Shown: positions 9,830 to 18,935 of the stretch, in pieces
How the letters are laid out: each line of letters starts with the position of its first letter
How positions within the stretch are numbered: position 1 is the stretch's first letter
NCBI RefSeq assembly: GCF_001613465.1
Contig: NZ_BDCK01000020.1
Location: 1 to 64,000, forward strand
Origin: Nocardia niwae NBRC 108934 = DSM 45340
GTDB taxonomy: Bacteria > Actinomycetota > Actinomycetes > Mycobacteriales > Mycobacteriaceae
Direction: 5' to 3'
DNA length: 64,000 bases
Translations under genes and position numbers: made by a program
Notes under the pieces: generated by a model
Databases searched by the model: none
What the model saw: the letters and a program-made list of their open reading frames with translations, nothing else
Told to the model about the DNA's origin: nothing

Positions 9830-9847
9830 TGGGCTGCGGCTTCCTCG

Positions 9848-9853
9848 TAGCGT
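9848..9853 (+). promoter_or_regulatory. -10 element TAGCGT, leaderless promoter
   Basis: TAGCGT ends 6 bases before the ATG at 9860, so the transcript would start at or next to the start codon. The same hexamer and spacing occur before the glycosyltransferase gene at 45528. Confidence 0.5.
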
Positions 9854-9859
9854 CGACAC

Positions 9860-10360
9860 ATGACCGCGCCCAGACCCCTTCGCACCGCCCCGGGGCAGCC
9901 ACCGGCCCAGACCACTTCCGACCTACTCGGCATGACCGGACGGGAAATCCTGCAGGGAACGCTCGACGGACGATTCCCGGGCGCGCCGATTCTGAGCGCA
10001 CTCGGTTTCCGGCTGGCCCAGGTCGGCCACGGGTCCGTGGTATTCGAGGGCGAGCCGGACGATCAGTTGCTGGGTCCGGCGGGCGGGATGTACGGCGGCT
10101 TCGTGGCGACACTGCTCGAATCGGCCCTCAGCGCGGCAGTGCTGACGCGATTGGCGGGCGGGACGCGTGCCACTTCGGTCAAGATCGGTATGGATATCCA
10201 CCGTGCCGTGCGTGGCGATACGCGCACGCTGCGCTGCGCGGGTACCGCGATCCACGTCGGCCCCACCACGGCCAGCGCGGAGGCCCGCCTGATCGGCGCC
10301 GAAGACGGCGAGCTGTACGCGCAAGCCACCTCGATGTACGCGATTCTGCGCATGCTCTGA
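9860..10360 (+). CDS. PaaI-family hotdog thioesterase
   Basis: 166 residues. The hotdog-fold core begins with ALGFRLAQVGHGSVVFEGEP. The helix region GPAGGMYGGFVATLLESALSAAV fits the PaaI group, in which HGG is often replaced by GGMYGG with a downstream acidic residue, and SVKIGMDIHRAV continues the fold. Likely reaction: hydrolysis of an acyl-CoA in the cytoplasm; the chain is unknown. There is no Shine-Dalgarno. The ATG lies directly behind a -10 box, consistent with a leaderless mRNA. The palindromic operator upstream suggests induction by a small molecule. Low-complexity inverted repeats (10371-10378 with 10401-10408) follow the gene. Confidence 0.85.
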   Translation: MTAPRPLRTAPGQPPAQTTSDLLGMTGREILQGTLDGRFPGAPILSALGFRLAQVGHGSVVFEGEPDDQLLGPAGGMYGGFVATLLESALSAAVLTRLAGGTRATSVKIGMDIHRAVRGDTRTLRCAGTAIHVGPTTASAEARLIGAEDGELYAQATSMYAILRML

Positions 10361-10416
10361 GCGGCGCACCGGCGCCGGGGAGCCGCGACTCCCGGTTACG
10401 CCGGCGCCACACACAA

Positions 10417-10459
10417 CGACCGGCCGGCCGCCGAGAAGAGCGCGGCGGCCGGCCGGTCG
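10417..10459 (-). terminator. intrinsic terminator hairpin
   Basis: A perfect 17-bp stem (10417-10433 with 10443-10459) and a 9-base loop, 7 bases after the stop of the lipoprotein gene on the minus strand. It may also stop the convergent thioesterase transcript. Confidence 0.8.
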
Positions 10460-10466
10460 AGTGAAC

Positions 10467-10967
10467 TCAGCTGCAGGCCGCCGACTGCTGGCCGAGGTTG
10501 GTCAGCATGGTGCAGGCCCATTGCTTCTGGATCTTCCACTTGCCGTTGTCGGCGACGAACGGCACGTCGACGATGTTCTCCTGGCCGTTGAGGATGAACT
10601 TGGCCTTCGCGTTCACGCTGTCGCCGAACGAGGTGACGTCGGTGACCTCGATCTTCACGTCGGCGCCCGCCGCGGCCTGGGACAGGCGGTCCGGCAGCGT
10701 CGGATCGGCCTCGGCGCCCTGGACGTTGTCCAGCTTCTCGGCGGCGGGCACCGACGGGTCCAGCGCACGGGCGAGGGCGGTGTTCAGCTCCGCGGGAGTG
10801 GGGACCGGCGGCAGGTTCGCGCTCGCGGTCGCCGACGCCTTGGCGCTGGTCGACGTCTTGGCGGCGGGCTTGCTGTCCTTGTCGTCGCCACCGCAGGCGG
10901 TCAGGCCAAGCGCGGCGACGATGGCCAGCCCGGCGATCGCGATGCGTCCAGTCTTACGAAGCTTCAA
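10467..10967 (-). CDS. Mtb12-like lipoprotein (low-molecular-weight antigen family)
   Basis: 166 residues: signal sequence with lipobox LGLTAC (Cys about 21), an Asp/Lys/Ser/Thr/Ala-rich spacer, then a domain of ~110 residues like the C-terminal domain of mycobacterial Mtb12/CFP-2. Matching segments are PTPAELNTALARALDP, VNAKAKFILNGQENI and VPFVADNGKWKIQKQWAC, with a terminal Cys near the end that could pair with the one at KQWAC. The role of these secreted antigens is unknown. A TTG start at 10967 was chosen because AAAGGA lies 7-8 bases upstream and it directly precedes the basic signal start KLRKTG. Confidence 0.75.
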   Translation of the reverse strand: MKLRKTGRIAIAGLAIVAALGLTACGGDDKDSKPAAKTSTSAKASATASANLPPVPTPAELNTALARALDPSVPAAEKLDNVQGAEADPTLPDRLSQAAAGADVKIEVTDVTSFGDSVNAKAKFILNGQENIVDVPFVADNGKWKIQKQWACTMLTNLGQQSAACS

Positions 10968-11160
10968 CTGCTCGTCCTTTGCGTTCGAGAGGTCCGTGTC
11001 GTGTCCACCATGGCAGCCGCCCCCGAACCGGCGGCGCTGCACGAGGTCCCAGGCTACCGGCACCGGGCGGCGCCGCTCGGATCCACACTGGACCGTCGAT
11101 GGTCGTCGGCAGCGAAGGTACGCGCCCGGCCGGGCGATGTCGAGCCACGGCACGTGCCGG

Positions 11161-12639
11161 TCAGAGCAAGCTGCCCAGCGGATCGGCCCGGGTGAGCGCG
11201 GCATCGCCCGCGGCGAAGGTGCGCGCGGGACCCGGACCGGTAGACCGGGTTTCGAAGCGGACGGTCACGACGCCGAGCCCGGCGCCCTGCACCCAGCCGT
11301 GGCCGTACTCGGGGTGCGTCACGTCCATGCCGGGATGCCAGACGGCCACCGGCAAGACCGGCTCGGCGGTATGCGGGGCAGCGTCCAGGCCGGTGGAGCG
11401 CGCCGGCTCGGGTTCGGGTCCGGTGGTGGTGATCTCGGCCGCCGGTCCGCGATCCAGTTCGGGGAACAGCGATTCCTGGCGGACGGTCGACAGCCCGCCG
11501 TAGCCGACGCCGACGAGGCGGATCGGGCCCAGTTCCCGCGGGTCGAGCGCCGAACGCTGCGCGGCCGCGGCGAGCGTGGCCAAATCCTCGGTGGCGTAGG
11601 GCAGAGTGAAGGACCGCGTGACGATGCTCATATCGGATTTCTTCAGTTTGAGCACCACCGTGCGCGCCGCACGCCCGTCACCGGTCAGGCGCCGGTGCGC
11701 CGCGGCGGCCATGTCCTCGATGGCCGGACGCAGCTGCGCGAGGCTGACGATGTCGGTCTCGTAGGTGGTCTCGGCGCTGATCTGCTTCGCCTCGGTGCGT
11801 TCGGCGACCGGCCGATCGTCGATGCCGCGGGCCAGCCGATGCAGCGCGGCGCCCACGCTGCCGCCGAGAATCGACATCGCCTCCGATTCCGGTAGAGCCG
11901 CGAAAGCGCCCACGGTCTCGATGCCCAGCGACCGCAATCGGCTCTCCGCCACCGGTCCGATGCCCCACAGCTTGCGCACCGGCAGACCCGCGAGCAGCTG
12001 TGGCTGTTCGACCGGCGAGATCACCCGGACGCCATCCGGTTTGGCCAGGCCGGAGGCGATCTTGGCCAGCTGCTTTCCGGTGCCCGCGCCCACGGAGGCG
12101 GTCAGCCCGGTCCGTTCACGCACCACCGCGCGCAATTCCTCGCAGAACGCGTGCACCCGGGCGGCCGTCGCGCCGGCCAGCTCGGCGGGCTCGCCGAACG
12201 CCTCGTCGTACGACAGCGTCTCCAGCACCGGGATCCGGCTGCGCAGCGCGTCGAAGACCTGCCCGCTGACCACGCCGTAGACCGCTCCGCGCGGCGGCAC
12301 CACCACGGCGGTGACACCGACCAACCGGCGCGCCTGGTGCATCGGCATCGCCGACCGGGCGCCGTACACCCGCGCCTCATAGCTGGCCCCGGCCACGACC
12401 CCGCGCCCGCCGGTCCCGCCGACGAGTACCGGCCTGCCGCGCAACGTCGGCCGGGTCAGCTGTTCGACGGAGGCGAAGAACGCGTCCATATCTATGTGCA
12501 GAACCCAGCGCCGGGCGGCGCTGTCCGCGTCGGCGAGCACCGGAAGACGCCGGGGGCTCGCCGCGCCGTCGCCGCGGGTCGTCCCGATCCCGGCCGGCGG
12601 CGCGGTCGCACGCTCGACGCTCGGGTTCTCGGTACGCAC
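11161..12639 (-). CDS. dinB: Y-family DNA polymerase IV (DinB1/DinX type)
   Basis: 492 residues. A translesion polymerase with the palm motif [13 protein letters not shown] (metal ligands Asp about 50 and 52) and the second acidic pair LSYDEAF (Asp145-Glu146). It also has a thumb with [20 protein letters not shown] and [11 protein letters not shown], and a little-finger domain. QESLFPELD near residue 380 fits a beta-clamp binding motif. A ~100-residue C-terminal extension is shared with mycobacterial DinX. The gene sits between lspA and ileS, as dinX does in M. tuberculosis. The GTG start at 12639 is preceded by TACATT at 6 bases, so the mRNA is probably leaderless. No SOS box was seen upstream. 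Confidence 0.93.
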   Translation of the reverse strand: MRTENPSVERATAPPAGIGTTRGDGAASPRRLPVLADADSAARRWVLHIDMDAFFASVEQLTRPTLRGRPVLVGGTGGRGVVAGASYEARVYGARSAMPMHQARRLVGVTAVVVPPRGAVYGVVSGQVFDALRSRIPVLETLSYDEAFGEPAELAGATAARVHAFCEELRAVVRERTGLTASVGAGTGKQLAKIASGLAKPDGVRVISPVEQPQLLAGLPVRKLWGIGPVAESRLRSLGIETVGAFAALPESEAMSILGGSVGAALHRLARGIDDRPVAERTEAKQISAETTYETDIVSLAQLRPAIEDMAAAAHRRLTGDGRAARTVVLKLKKSDMSIVTRSFTLPYATEDLATLAAAAQRSALDPRELGPIRLVGVGYGGLSTVRQESLFPELDRGPAAEITTTGPEPEPARSTGLDAAPHTAEPVLPVAVWHPGMDVTHPEYGHGWVQGAGLGVVTVRFETRSTGPGPARTFAAGDAALTRADPLGSLL

Positions 12640-12645
12640 GGGTGC

Positions 12646-12651
12646 AATGTA
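12646..12651 (-). promoter_or_regulatory. -10 element TACATT of dinB, leaderless
   Basis: Read on the minus strand, TACATT ends 6 bases before the GTG start of dinB. No Shine-Dalgarno is present in this gap, supporting leaderless translation. Confidence 0.45.
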
Positions 12652-12894
12652 CGCCCGTCCACCGACAATCCGGAGCCGACGGCGACGCTGTCGGATGGCT
12701 GTGCGCTAGCTGTCGGTTACCTACCGGTATCGGCACGGGCTCCGGCTCGCCTCCCGGCACCCCTCCGGCCCGCCGGGACAGCCGTGATCTGCCCTTTTCC
12801 GCACCGGACCGGGTACGCGACAGTCTCGAAACAACCGCCGACGTGCCGCGGCCACGGAGCCGGGCGCACGGTCCGATATGTGATGATCGGACCC

Positions 12895-13782
12895 ATGAAT
12901 ATCCGCAAGGCCGTCATCCCGGCCGCCGGTATCGGCTCCCGGCTGCTTCCGCTGACCAAGGCGATCCCCAAGGAGATGCTGCCGGTCGGCGACAAGCCGG
13001 TCATCGAGCACACGGTCCGTGAGCTGGTCGCTTCGGGCATCACCGACATCACCATCGTGGTCAGCGGCGGAAAATCATTGATCCAGGACCACTTCCGCCC
13101 CAACCCCGCGCTGGTCGCGCAGCTGCGCGCGGACGGCAAGACCGCGTTCGCCGACGCGGTCGAGGAGGTCGGCGAGTTGTCCCGCCTCGGCCACATCACC
13201 TACCTCGACCAGCACGGCCCGTACGGCAACGGCACCCCGGTGCTCAACGCCGCCCGCAATCTCGGCGACGAGCCGATGCTGGTGCTGTGGCCGGACGACG
13301 TGTTCGTCGCGGACGTGCCGCGCGCGCAGCAGCTCATCGATGCCTACGAGGCCACCGGAGCACCCGTCCTCGCGCTGATGCCGATGGACCCCGCCGAGTC
13401 GCAGCGCTACGGCGTGCCGGTGGTCGCCGACGACCACGGTAGCGGTCTGCTGCGCATCACCGGGCTGCGGGAGAAGCCCAAGCCGAAGGACGCGCCGTCG
13501 TCCTTCGCCGCGATCGGCGGATACGTCGTCACGCCCGGCATCATCGACGAACTGCGCAGGCAGACCGAAGCGTGGTACGAACACCGCACCGGTGAGGTGT
13601 ATCTCACCGACGCGATCAACGTGCACGCGGCGAACAACCCGGTCTTCGGCCAGGTGATCCGCGGCCGTTGGTACGACACCGGCAACCCGGCCGACTATTT
13701 GGTGGCGCAGTTCGCCTCGGCGCTGGCGCATCCGCAATACGGACCGTCGCTGCGCGACCTGGCCGACGGCCTCGACCGCTGA
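12895..13782 (+). CDS. galU: UTP--glucose-1-phosphate uridylyltransferase
   Basis: 295 residues. It makes UDP-glucose from UTP and glucose-1-phosphate in the cytoplasm for glycans and trehalose. The nucleotide-binding start AVIPAAGIGSRLLPLTKAIPKEMLPV is a perfect family signature. MLVLWPDDVF, GLREKPKPKDAPS and GRWYDTGNPADYL complete the active site. Length is normal for GalU. ATG 12895 gives the usual N-terminus; ATG 12883 in the same frame would add four residues. It is divergent from dinB across 255 bases. Confidence 0.93.
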   Translation: MNIRKAVIPAAGIGSRLLPLTKAIPKEMLPVGDKPVIEHTVRELVASGITDITIVVSGGKSLIQDHFRPNPALVAQLRADGKTAFADAVEEVGELSRLGHITYLDQHGPYGNGTPVLNAARNLGDEPMLVLWPDDVFVADVPRAQQLIDAYEATGAPVLALMPMDPAESQRYGVPVVADDHGSGLLRITGLREKPKPKDAPSSFAAIGGYVVTPGIIDELRRQTEAWYEHRTGEVYLTDAINVHAANNPVFGQVIRGRWYDTGNPADYLVAQFASALAHPQYGPSLRDLADGLDR

Positions 13783-14140
13783 CCGCCGGGCCGCACCACC
13801 GCGACGACCGAACCGGCGGCGCGACCCGGCCGCACCGACGGCAACCGCCGCCGGACCGTCTCCGCTGACGCCGCCGTCCTCGACGTGGCGTCTCCTGGCC
13901 GGAGCGTCACGCCGGTGATCGGTACACCGCCGCTGGGCGCCTTGTACCGACCATCGGCCGGCTCAGAATGTGCCGGATCGGTGCGCTCTCCGTGGGATTC
14001 GGCCGCCGGTCGAGCCGCGGGTTGCCGACCTCCTCTGTTCGGCCGGGCAGGACCGGGCCCCGACCACACTTGCTGGTCGGGGCCCGATCAGACCGGGGAG
14101 CAGCCGCGATCGGCGTCGCGCGCTCTCCGCGGGTGCACGC
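13783..14140. other. intergenic region between galU and the NlpC/P60 gene
   Basis: 358 bases between two convergent genes. It contains a possible weak hairpin just after galU (13813-13820 with 13847-13854) and the strong hairpin at 14055-14085. I see no convincing reading frame. Confidence 0.6.
14055..14085 (-). terminator. intrinsic terminator hairpin
   Basis: GGGCCCCGACCA (14055-14066) pairs perfectly with TGGTCGGGGCCC (14074-14085) around a 7-base loop. It lies 56 bases past the stop of the NlpC/P60 gene and is also placed to end galU transcription. Confidence 0.75.
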
Positions 14141-14692
14141 TCAGAAGCGGCGGATGGCGTAGATGTCGAATTCGTCCAGCGGGGTGTAGCCCACCGGCAC
14201 ACCCCAGTCGTACGCGTTGAGTACCTGCCCGTTGCCCGCGTAGATGCCGACGTGCGAGCCGTCCCGGTTCAGCACCACTACGTCGCCGAGCGAGAGCGAG
14301 CCGAACGGGACCGGCGTGCCCGCCTTCGCCTGCTGCCAGGTGGTCCGCGGAATGCTCACGCCGACCTGACGGTACGCCCACTGCACGAGGCCCGAGCAGT
14401 CCCAGCTGAACGGGCCGGTGCCACCCCATTCGTACGGCTTGCCGATCTGTGTAGTCGCCGCGGCCAGCGCGCCGACGCCGAACACACTGGGCACCGGCAG
14501 GGCGGCCGAGCCGCTGGCGCTGCCGGAGTCGCTGCCGGGGCTGCTGCCCGAGGCCGAACCGGAGGAGGCGCTGCCCGGCCCGCTGCCGGAAGCGCTGCCG
14601 GTGTCGGACCAGGCGGGTCCGGCGAGCAGGAGGATTGCGATGATCGAGAGCAAGAATCCGAGTGCGATGCGGTGCAACGATTTTCTCGGCAC
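14141..14692 (-). CDS. secreted NlpC/P60 peptidoglycan endopeptidase
   Basis: 183 residues: a signal sequence (hydrophobic LGFLLSIIAILLLAGPAWS), a low-complexity Ser/Gly/Ala linker of about 40 residues, then a C-terminal NlpC/P60 domain. The catalytic Cys is in WDCSGLVQW (C99) and the His in GSHVGIY (H147). The domain should cut D-Glu-mDAP bonds of muropeptides outside the cell. A GTG start at 14692 has GAAGGGG 8 bases upstream. It is a stand-alone gene whose long upstream region contains a CRP/GlxR-like site. In related genera similar cell-wall hydrolases are controlled by cAMP-type regulators. Confidence 0.9.
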   Translation of the reverse strand: MPRKSLHRIALGFLLSIIAILLLAGPAWSDTGSASGSGPGSASSGSASGSSPGSDSGSASGSAALPVPSVFGVGALAAATTQIGKPYEWGGTGPFSWDCSGLVQWAYRQVGVSIPRTTWQQAKAGTPVPFGSLSLGDVVVLNRDGSHVGIYAGNGQVLNAYDWGVPVGYTPLDEFDIYAIRRF

Positions 14693-15205
14693 GTGCTCGC
14701 CCCTTCCATGGGCGCAGTTGACTCGGCCACCGATCGGCAGCCTGGCTAACACATGGCATCAGCAGCGGTCCCCGATGCGGAGCCGCGGCCACCCGCGCCG
14801 GAGATAGTCCCAGCGCGGCCAAATTCCACGTACGACACGCCGAAAAGAGAAACTGCCGCCCCGGAGATCCCCTGGGTAACAGCAGCGACACCGCAGATTG
14901 TGCCCGGGATTTCGGCGAATTGTCGGGAATCAGCAAACTCTCAGCATGTGATCTATATCACTAGACATGCCGGAAGGTCGCCGTGGGAAGCCGGTCGCGC
15001 CTTGCCATCGAGTTGCCCTCGGATAGCGCGCGGCGTGATCGGCCCGCCGCGCAGGCGAAGCCGAGGCCTCGCCGCGCGAGCCGACCGCACGAACTCGTTC
15101 GGGAAGGCCGAGACCGTCAGCGGAATGCAGCATGGGCGGGACGACCTCCCCCGCTCACTGCCGCCGGACGGCCCCGAAACGAGCGGAACAAGGCAGCGCG
15201 CAGCA
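14693..15205. other. long upstream region of the NlpC/P60 gene
   Basis: More than 500 bases separate the NlpC/P60 start from the ileS terminator. Apart from the CRP/GlxR-like dyad at 14947-14962 I see no gene. The length suggests a long 5' leader. I searched it for the c-di-AMP (ydaO) riboswitch often found before such hydrolases and did not find the conserved core. Confidence 0.5.
14947..14962. promoter_or_regulatory. CRP/GlxR-type binding site
   Basis: TGTGATCTATATCACT fits the CRP-family consensus TGTGA-N6-TCACA (and GlxR TGTGANNTANNTCACA) at all but the last base. The flanks extend the symmetry (CATG on both sides). It lies about 255 bases upstream of the NlpC/P60 start. Confidence 0.65.
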
Positions 15206-15243
15206 GCGAGCGGGGCGGACCCTTTCGGTCCCGCCCCGCTCGC
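15206..15243 (-). terminator. ileS terminator hairpin
   Basis: GCGAGCGGGGCGG (15206-15218) pairs with CCGCCCCGCTCGC (15231-15243). ACC/GGT extends the stem past a one-base bulge. It begins 9 bases beyond the ileS stop on the minus strand. Confidence 0.85.
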
Positions 15244-15251
15244 ACTCGCGC

Positions 15252-18200
15252 TCAGGCCTTGGTGATCGTCGCGCGCACACCGCCGACCAGATCGGCGGCC
15301 TCCGCCCCCGCGTCACCGAAGGTCAGCGTGGTGGCGAGGATCTCGCCCGCGATCAGATCGCGGTGGGTCCGCGCCCACGCGGCCCGATCCGCGGGAACCT
15401 CCAGAACCACGGTGATGCGGTCGGAGACCTCCAGCCCGGCGGACTTCCTGGTCTCCTGGAGATCACGGATCAGGTCCCGCGCCCAGCCCTCGGCCTCCAG
15501 CTCCTCGGTGACCACCGAATTCAGCACCACCAGACCGGCGTTCCCGGGCAGCGCCGCGGTCGACTCCGGTTCGGCCGCGACCAGGCGCTGGGTGTACTCC
15601 TCGGGCAACAGGGCGAGCCCCGCCGCCCGGACCGTGCCGTCGGCCTCCTCCGACCACTCGCCGGCCTTGACCGCCTTGATCACCGTCTGCACGTCCTTGC
15701 CCAGGCGCGGACCCGCGGCGCGGGCGTTGACCACCAGCTCGAAGCGGCCGTGCGCGTCCACGTCGGTGGTCAGGTCCACCTTCTTGACGTTGACCTCGTC
15801 GGCGACGATGTCGGCGAACGGCGCCAGCCGCTCGGCGTCGGCCGCGGCGATGGTGACCTCGGCCAGCGGCAACCGCACTCGCAGGTTCTGCGCCTTGCGC
15901 AGGCTCAGCACCGTCGAGCACACCACCCGCACCTCGTCCATGGCGGCGACCAGTTCCGGATCGTCCGGGAGCTCACCCTCCTTCGGCCAGTCGGCCAGGT
16001 GCACCGAGTCTCCGCCGGTCAGCCCGCGCCAGATCACCTCGGTGATCAGCGGCAGCAACGGCGCCGCCAGCCGGGCGACCACTTCGAGCACCGTGTGCAG
16101 GGTGTCCACCGCGTCGCGGTCCTCGCTCCAGAACCGCGAGCGCGACCGCCGCACGTACCAGTTGGTCAGCGCGTCGGCGAACGAGCGCAGTTCCTCGCAG
16201 GCGCCCGCGATGTCGTACGCCTCCAGCGCCTCGGTGATGACGTCCCGGGTTCGCGCCAGCTTCGCCAGGATGTAGCGGTCGAGCACATGCGGCGAATCGG
16301 TGCGCCACACCCCGGGTTTCGACGCGTACAGCTGCAGGAAGGTCCACGCGTTCCACAGCGGACGCAGCGCGTGGCTCACGCCCTCGCGGATGCCGCGCTC
16401 GGTGACGATCAGGTTGCCGCCGCGCAGGATCGGCGAACTCATCAGGAACCAGCGCATCGCGTCCGAGCCGTCCCGGTCGAACACCTCGTTGACGTCCGGG
16501 TAGTTGCCCTTGGACTTGCTCATCTTCAGGCCGTCGTCACCGAGCACGATGCCGTGCGCGGCAACGGTCTTGAACGCCGGGCTGTCGAACAGAGCCGTCG
16601 CCAGCACGTGCAGCGTGTAGAACCAGCCGCGGGTCTGCCCGTTGTACTCGACGATGAAGTCACCCGGGAAGTGGCTGTCGAACCACTCCTTGTTCTCGAA
16701 CGGGTAGTGCACCTGGGCATACGGCATCGAGCCCGACTCGAACCAGCAGTCCAGCACCTCCGGCACCCGGCGCATCGTCGACTTGCCGGTCGGGTCGTCG
16801 GGATTCGGCCGGGTGAGCTCGTCGATCATCGGGCGGTGCAGATCGGCCGGGCGCACGCCGAAATCGCGCTCCAGCTCGTCCAGCGAGCCGTACACGTCGA
16901 CGCGCGGGTAGGCCGGATCGTCGGACACCCACACCGGGATCGGGCTGCCCCAGTAGCGGTTGCGGCTGATGTTCCAGTCCCGCGCACCCTCCAGCCACTT
17001 GCCGAACTGGCCGTCGCGGATGTGCTCGGGCACCCAGGTGATCTGCTTGTTGAGCTCGACCATCCGGTCGCGGAACTTCGTGACCGCGACGAACCAGGAC
17101 GGCACGGCCATGTAGATCAGCGGCTGGCCGGAGCGCCAGCTGTGCGGGTAGGAGTGCTCGATCGTCTCGTGCCGCAACAGCTTCCCGGCGGCCTTGAGAT
17201 CCTTGATGATCACCGGGTTGGCGTCGAACACCATGAGACCCTCGTACGGCGGCACCATCGAGGTGAACTTGCCGCCCGGATCCAGCGGCTGCACCAGCTC
17301 GATGCCGTGTGCTGAGGCGACGTCCATGTCCTCCTCACCGAAAGCGGGCGCCAGATGCACGATGCCGGTGCCGGAGTCGGTGGTCACGTAGTCGGCGGTG
17401 AGCACCCGGTGAGCGCCGGGATGGCCGACGAAGAAGTCGAACGGCGGCACGTAGGACAGCTCGGCCAGCGCGGCGCCGTCGAACTCGGCGAGCACCTCCG
17501 GCTCCGCGCCGAACTCCCGCGCGTAGTGCGAGACCCGTTCGGCGGCGAGCACATAGCGTTTGCCGTCGGCGGCACGCAGGTGCACGTAGCGGACGTCGGG
17601 GTGCACCGCGATCGCCAGGTTGGACGGCAGGGTCCACGGCGTGGTGGTCCAGATCAGCGCGTTGGCGCCGTCGAGGTCGTGCAGCGGATGCTCGGCGGGC
17701 ACGCGCAACGCCATGTCGACGGTCACCGCCGGGTCCTGGCGCATCTTGTAGGCGTCGTCGAGGCGGGTTTCCTGATTCGACAGCGGCGTCTGCTCGTACC
17801 AGCTGTAGGGCAGCACCCGGAAGCCCTGATAGATCAGCCCTTTGTCGTACAGCGACTTGAACGCCCACATCACCGACTCCATGAAGTCGGTGTCCAGCGT
17901 CTTGTAGTCGTTGTCGAAGTCGACCCAGCGGGCCTGGCGCGTCACGTAGTCGCGCCATTCCCCGGTGTAGCGCAGCACCGAGGTTTTGCAGGCCGCGTTG
18001 AATTCCGCGAGCCCCATCGCGTCGATCTGTGATTTGTCCGTGATACCGAGCTGTTTTTCGGCTTCGATTTCGGCGGGCAATCCGTGACAGTCCCATCCGA
18101 ATCGCCGGTCGACCCGCTTGCCGCGCATGGTTTGGAAACGCGGGACGAGGTCTTTGACGTATCCGGTGAGCAAATGTCCGTAATGCGGCAGACCGTTGGC

Positions 18201-18386
18201 AAAGGGCGGTCCGTCATAGAAGACGAATTCCGCTGCGCCGGAACGGTTTTCGATGCTGGCGCGGAAGGTGTCGGCGGCCGCCCACGCGTCGAGCACGCGG
18301 CGCTCCATCTCGGGGAACGACGCCCCGTTGCCGACGCTCAGGTCGACGCGCGGGTACGCGCTGTTGCTGGAAGTCTGGTCCGCCAT
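15252..18386 (-). CDS. ileS: isoleucyl-tRNA synthetase, eukaryote-like long type
   Basis: 1044 residues. A class-I synthetase charging tRNA-Ile in the cytoplasm. HIGH motif variant: [30 protein letters not shown] large CP1 editing domain lies between them, and the C-terminal anticodon-binding region contains [17 protein letters not shown]. Length and the HYGH form fit the eukaryote-like IleRS class found in mycobacteria, which is known for low mupirocin sensitivity; resistance here is inference. ATG 18386 has GAGGAG 11 bases upstream. This Shine-Dalgarno belongs to the expression platform of the T-box leader. Confidence 0.96.
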   Translation of the reverse strand: MADQTSSNSAYPRVDLSVGNGASFPEMERRVLDAWAAADTFRASIENRSGAAEFVFYDGPPFANGLPHYGHLLTGYVKDLVPRFQTMRGKRVDRRFGWDCHGLPAEIEAEKQLGITDKSQIDAMGLAEFNAACKTSVLRYTGEWRDYVTRQARWVDFDNDYKTLDTDFMESVMWAFKSLYDKGLIYQGFRVLPYSWYEQTPLSNQETRLDDAYKMRQDPAVTVDMALRVPAEHPLHDLDGANALIWTTTPWTLPSNLAIAVHPDVRYVHLRAADGKRYVLAAERVSHYAREFGAEPEVLAEFDGAALAELSYVPPFDFFVGHPGAHRVLTADYVTTDSGTGIVHLAPAFGEEDMDVASAHGIELVQPLDPGGKFTSMVPPYEGLMVFDANPVIIKDLKAAGKLLRHETIEHSYPHSWRSGQPLIYMAVPSWFVAVTKFRDRMVELNKQITWVPEHIRDGQFGKWLEGARDWNISRNRYWGSPIPVWVSDDPAYPRVDVYGSLDELERDFGVRPADLHRPMIDELTRPNPDDPTGKSTMRRVPEVLDCWFESGSMPYAQVHYPFENKEWFDSHFPGDFIVEYNGQTRGWFYTLHVLATALFDSPAFKTVAAHGIVLGDDGLKMSKSKGNYPDVNEVFDRDGSDAMRWFLMSSPILRGGNLIVTERGIREGVSHALRPLWNAWTFLQLYASKPGVWRTDSPHVLDRYILAKLARTRDVITEALEAYDIAGACEELRSFADALTNWYVRRSRSRFWSEDRDAVDTLHTVLEVVARLAAPLLPLITEVIWRGLTGGDSVHLADWPKEGELPDDPELVAAMDEVRVVCSTVLSLRKAQNLRVRLPLAEVTIAAADAERLAPFADIVADEVNVKKVDLTTDVDAHGRFELVVNARAAGPRLGKDVQTVIKAVKAGEWSEEADGTVRAAGLALLPEEYTQRLVAAEPESTAALPGNAGLVVLNSVVTEELEAEGWARDLIRDLQETRKSAGLEVSDRITVVLEVPADRAAWARTHRDLIAGEILATTLTFGDAGAEAADLVGGVRATITKA

Positions 18387-18614
18387 GGCGGATACGTCTC
18401 CTCGTGCCGAGTCGTTGGCACGGGGACGACGACGGCGCCCGGTGCGCCGTAACCGCGGTACCACCCCGCTTGTCCGGTGTGGCGGACACCGGACCTCTCA
18501 TTGCCGAGCTGTGACGGGCTCACCCGTTCGGTTCTACTGAGCGCCCGGCCCGCAGGCCGTGCCGCCGTTCTTCCGAAGGCTCCCCGGTGATAGCCGGATC
18601 GACGCCGTATTCAT
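18387..18614 (-). promoter_or_regulatory. translational T-box riboswitch for tRNA-Ile
   Basis: Read on the minus strand, the leader carries the T-box core GGTGGTACCGCGG (18465-18453), which binds the CCA end of uncharged tRNA. Stem I has an AUC isoleucine specifier (18591-18589) in CTATCACCGGGGAGCC. A hairpin GTGCC...GGCAC sits just before the Shine-Dalgarno GAGGAG (18403-18398). There is no terminator, so control is expected at ribosome access, the mode established for actinobacterial ileS T-boxes. Confidence 0.93.
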
Positions 18615-18619
18615 GTTTG

Positions 18620-18625
18620 ATTCTA
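18620..18625 (-). promoter_or_regulatory. -10 element TAGAAT of the ileS leader
   Basis: TAGAAT on the minus strand places transcription start around 18614, just before stem I of the T-box. No clear -35 is present at normal spacing; a TTGACC lies only 8 bases upstream. Confidence 0.5.
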
Positions 18626-18657
18626 GCCGGAGCGGTCAACTCACTTTGTGAGGCAGG

Positions 18658-18858
18658 TCAGCGTTTGGCATGACGACCGGGAGGCGGCGGGGAATCACCA
18701 TCCGGACTCCGCATGGACAAAGCACTTACCAGCAAGAGCATCGCGCCGATGACGCACACCACGATGCAGCCCCACGCCCAGATCACCGATCCGGTGGTGA
18801 GCGCGGCCACGAGCAGGGCGAAGCCGATCGCGGCAAGGACGAGTGTCAAGACGAGCAT
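18658..18858 (-). CDS. small two-helix membrane protein
   Basis: 66 residues: two hydrophobic helices (about 1-20 and 25-46) and a short hydrophilic Pro-rich, basic tail. ATG 18858 has GGGGG five bases upstream; an in-frame TTG at 18870 is less likely. It lies between wag31 and the ileS leader on the same strand, a position where related genomes also have a small membrane gene. Function unknown. Confidence 0.7.
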   Translation of the reverse strand: MLVLTLVLAAIGFALLVAALTTGSVIWAWGCIVVCVIGAMLLLVSALSMRSPDGDSPPPPGRHAKR

Positions 18859-18935
18859 GGTGACCCCCAAGGCATGCCGGGCGGCTCGACAGTTCCTCTA
18901 ACGGTATGCGAACTGCTGTGCTGGGGCGCGGCGCG

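Noticed and set aside
13813..13854. Hairpin after galU as its terminator
   Set aside because: Only an 8-bp stem with a 26-base loop; it is too weak to call. The stronger hairpin at 14055-14085 can serve both convergent genes.
14693..14960. Possible c-di-AMP (ydaO) riboswitch before the NlpC/P60 gene
   Set aside because: Such hydrolases often have one, but the conserved GGGTGAATCC, GGTAGGG and CAGCTAACC segments are not found in order. Only short G-rich similarities exist.
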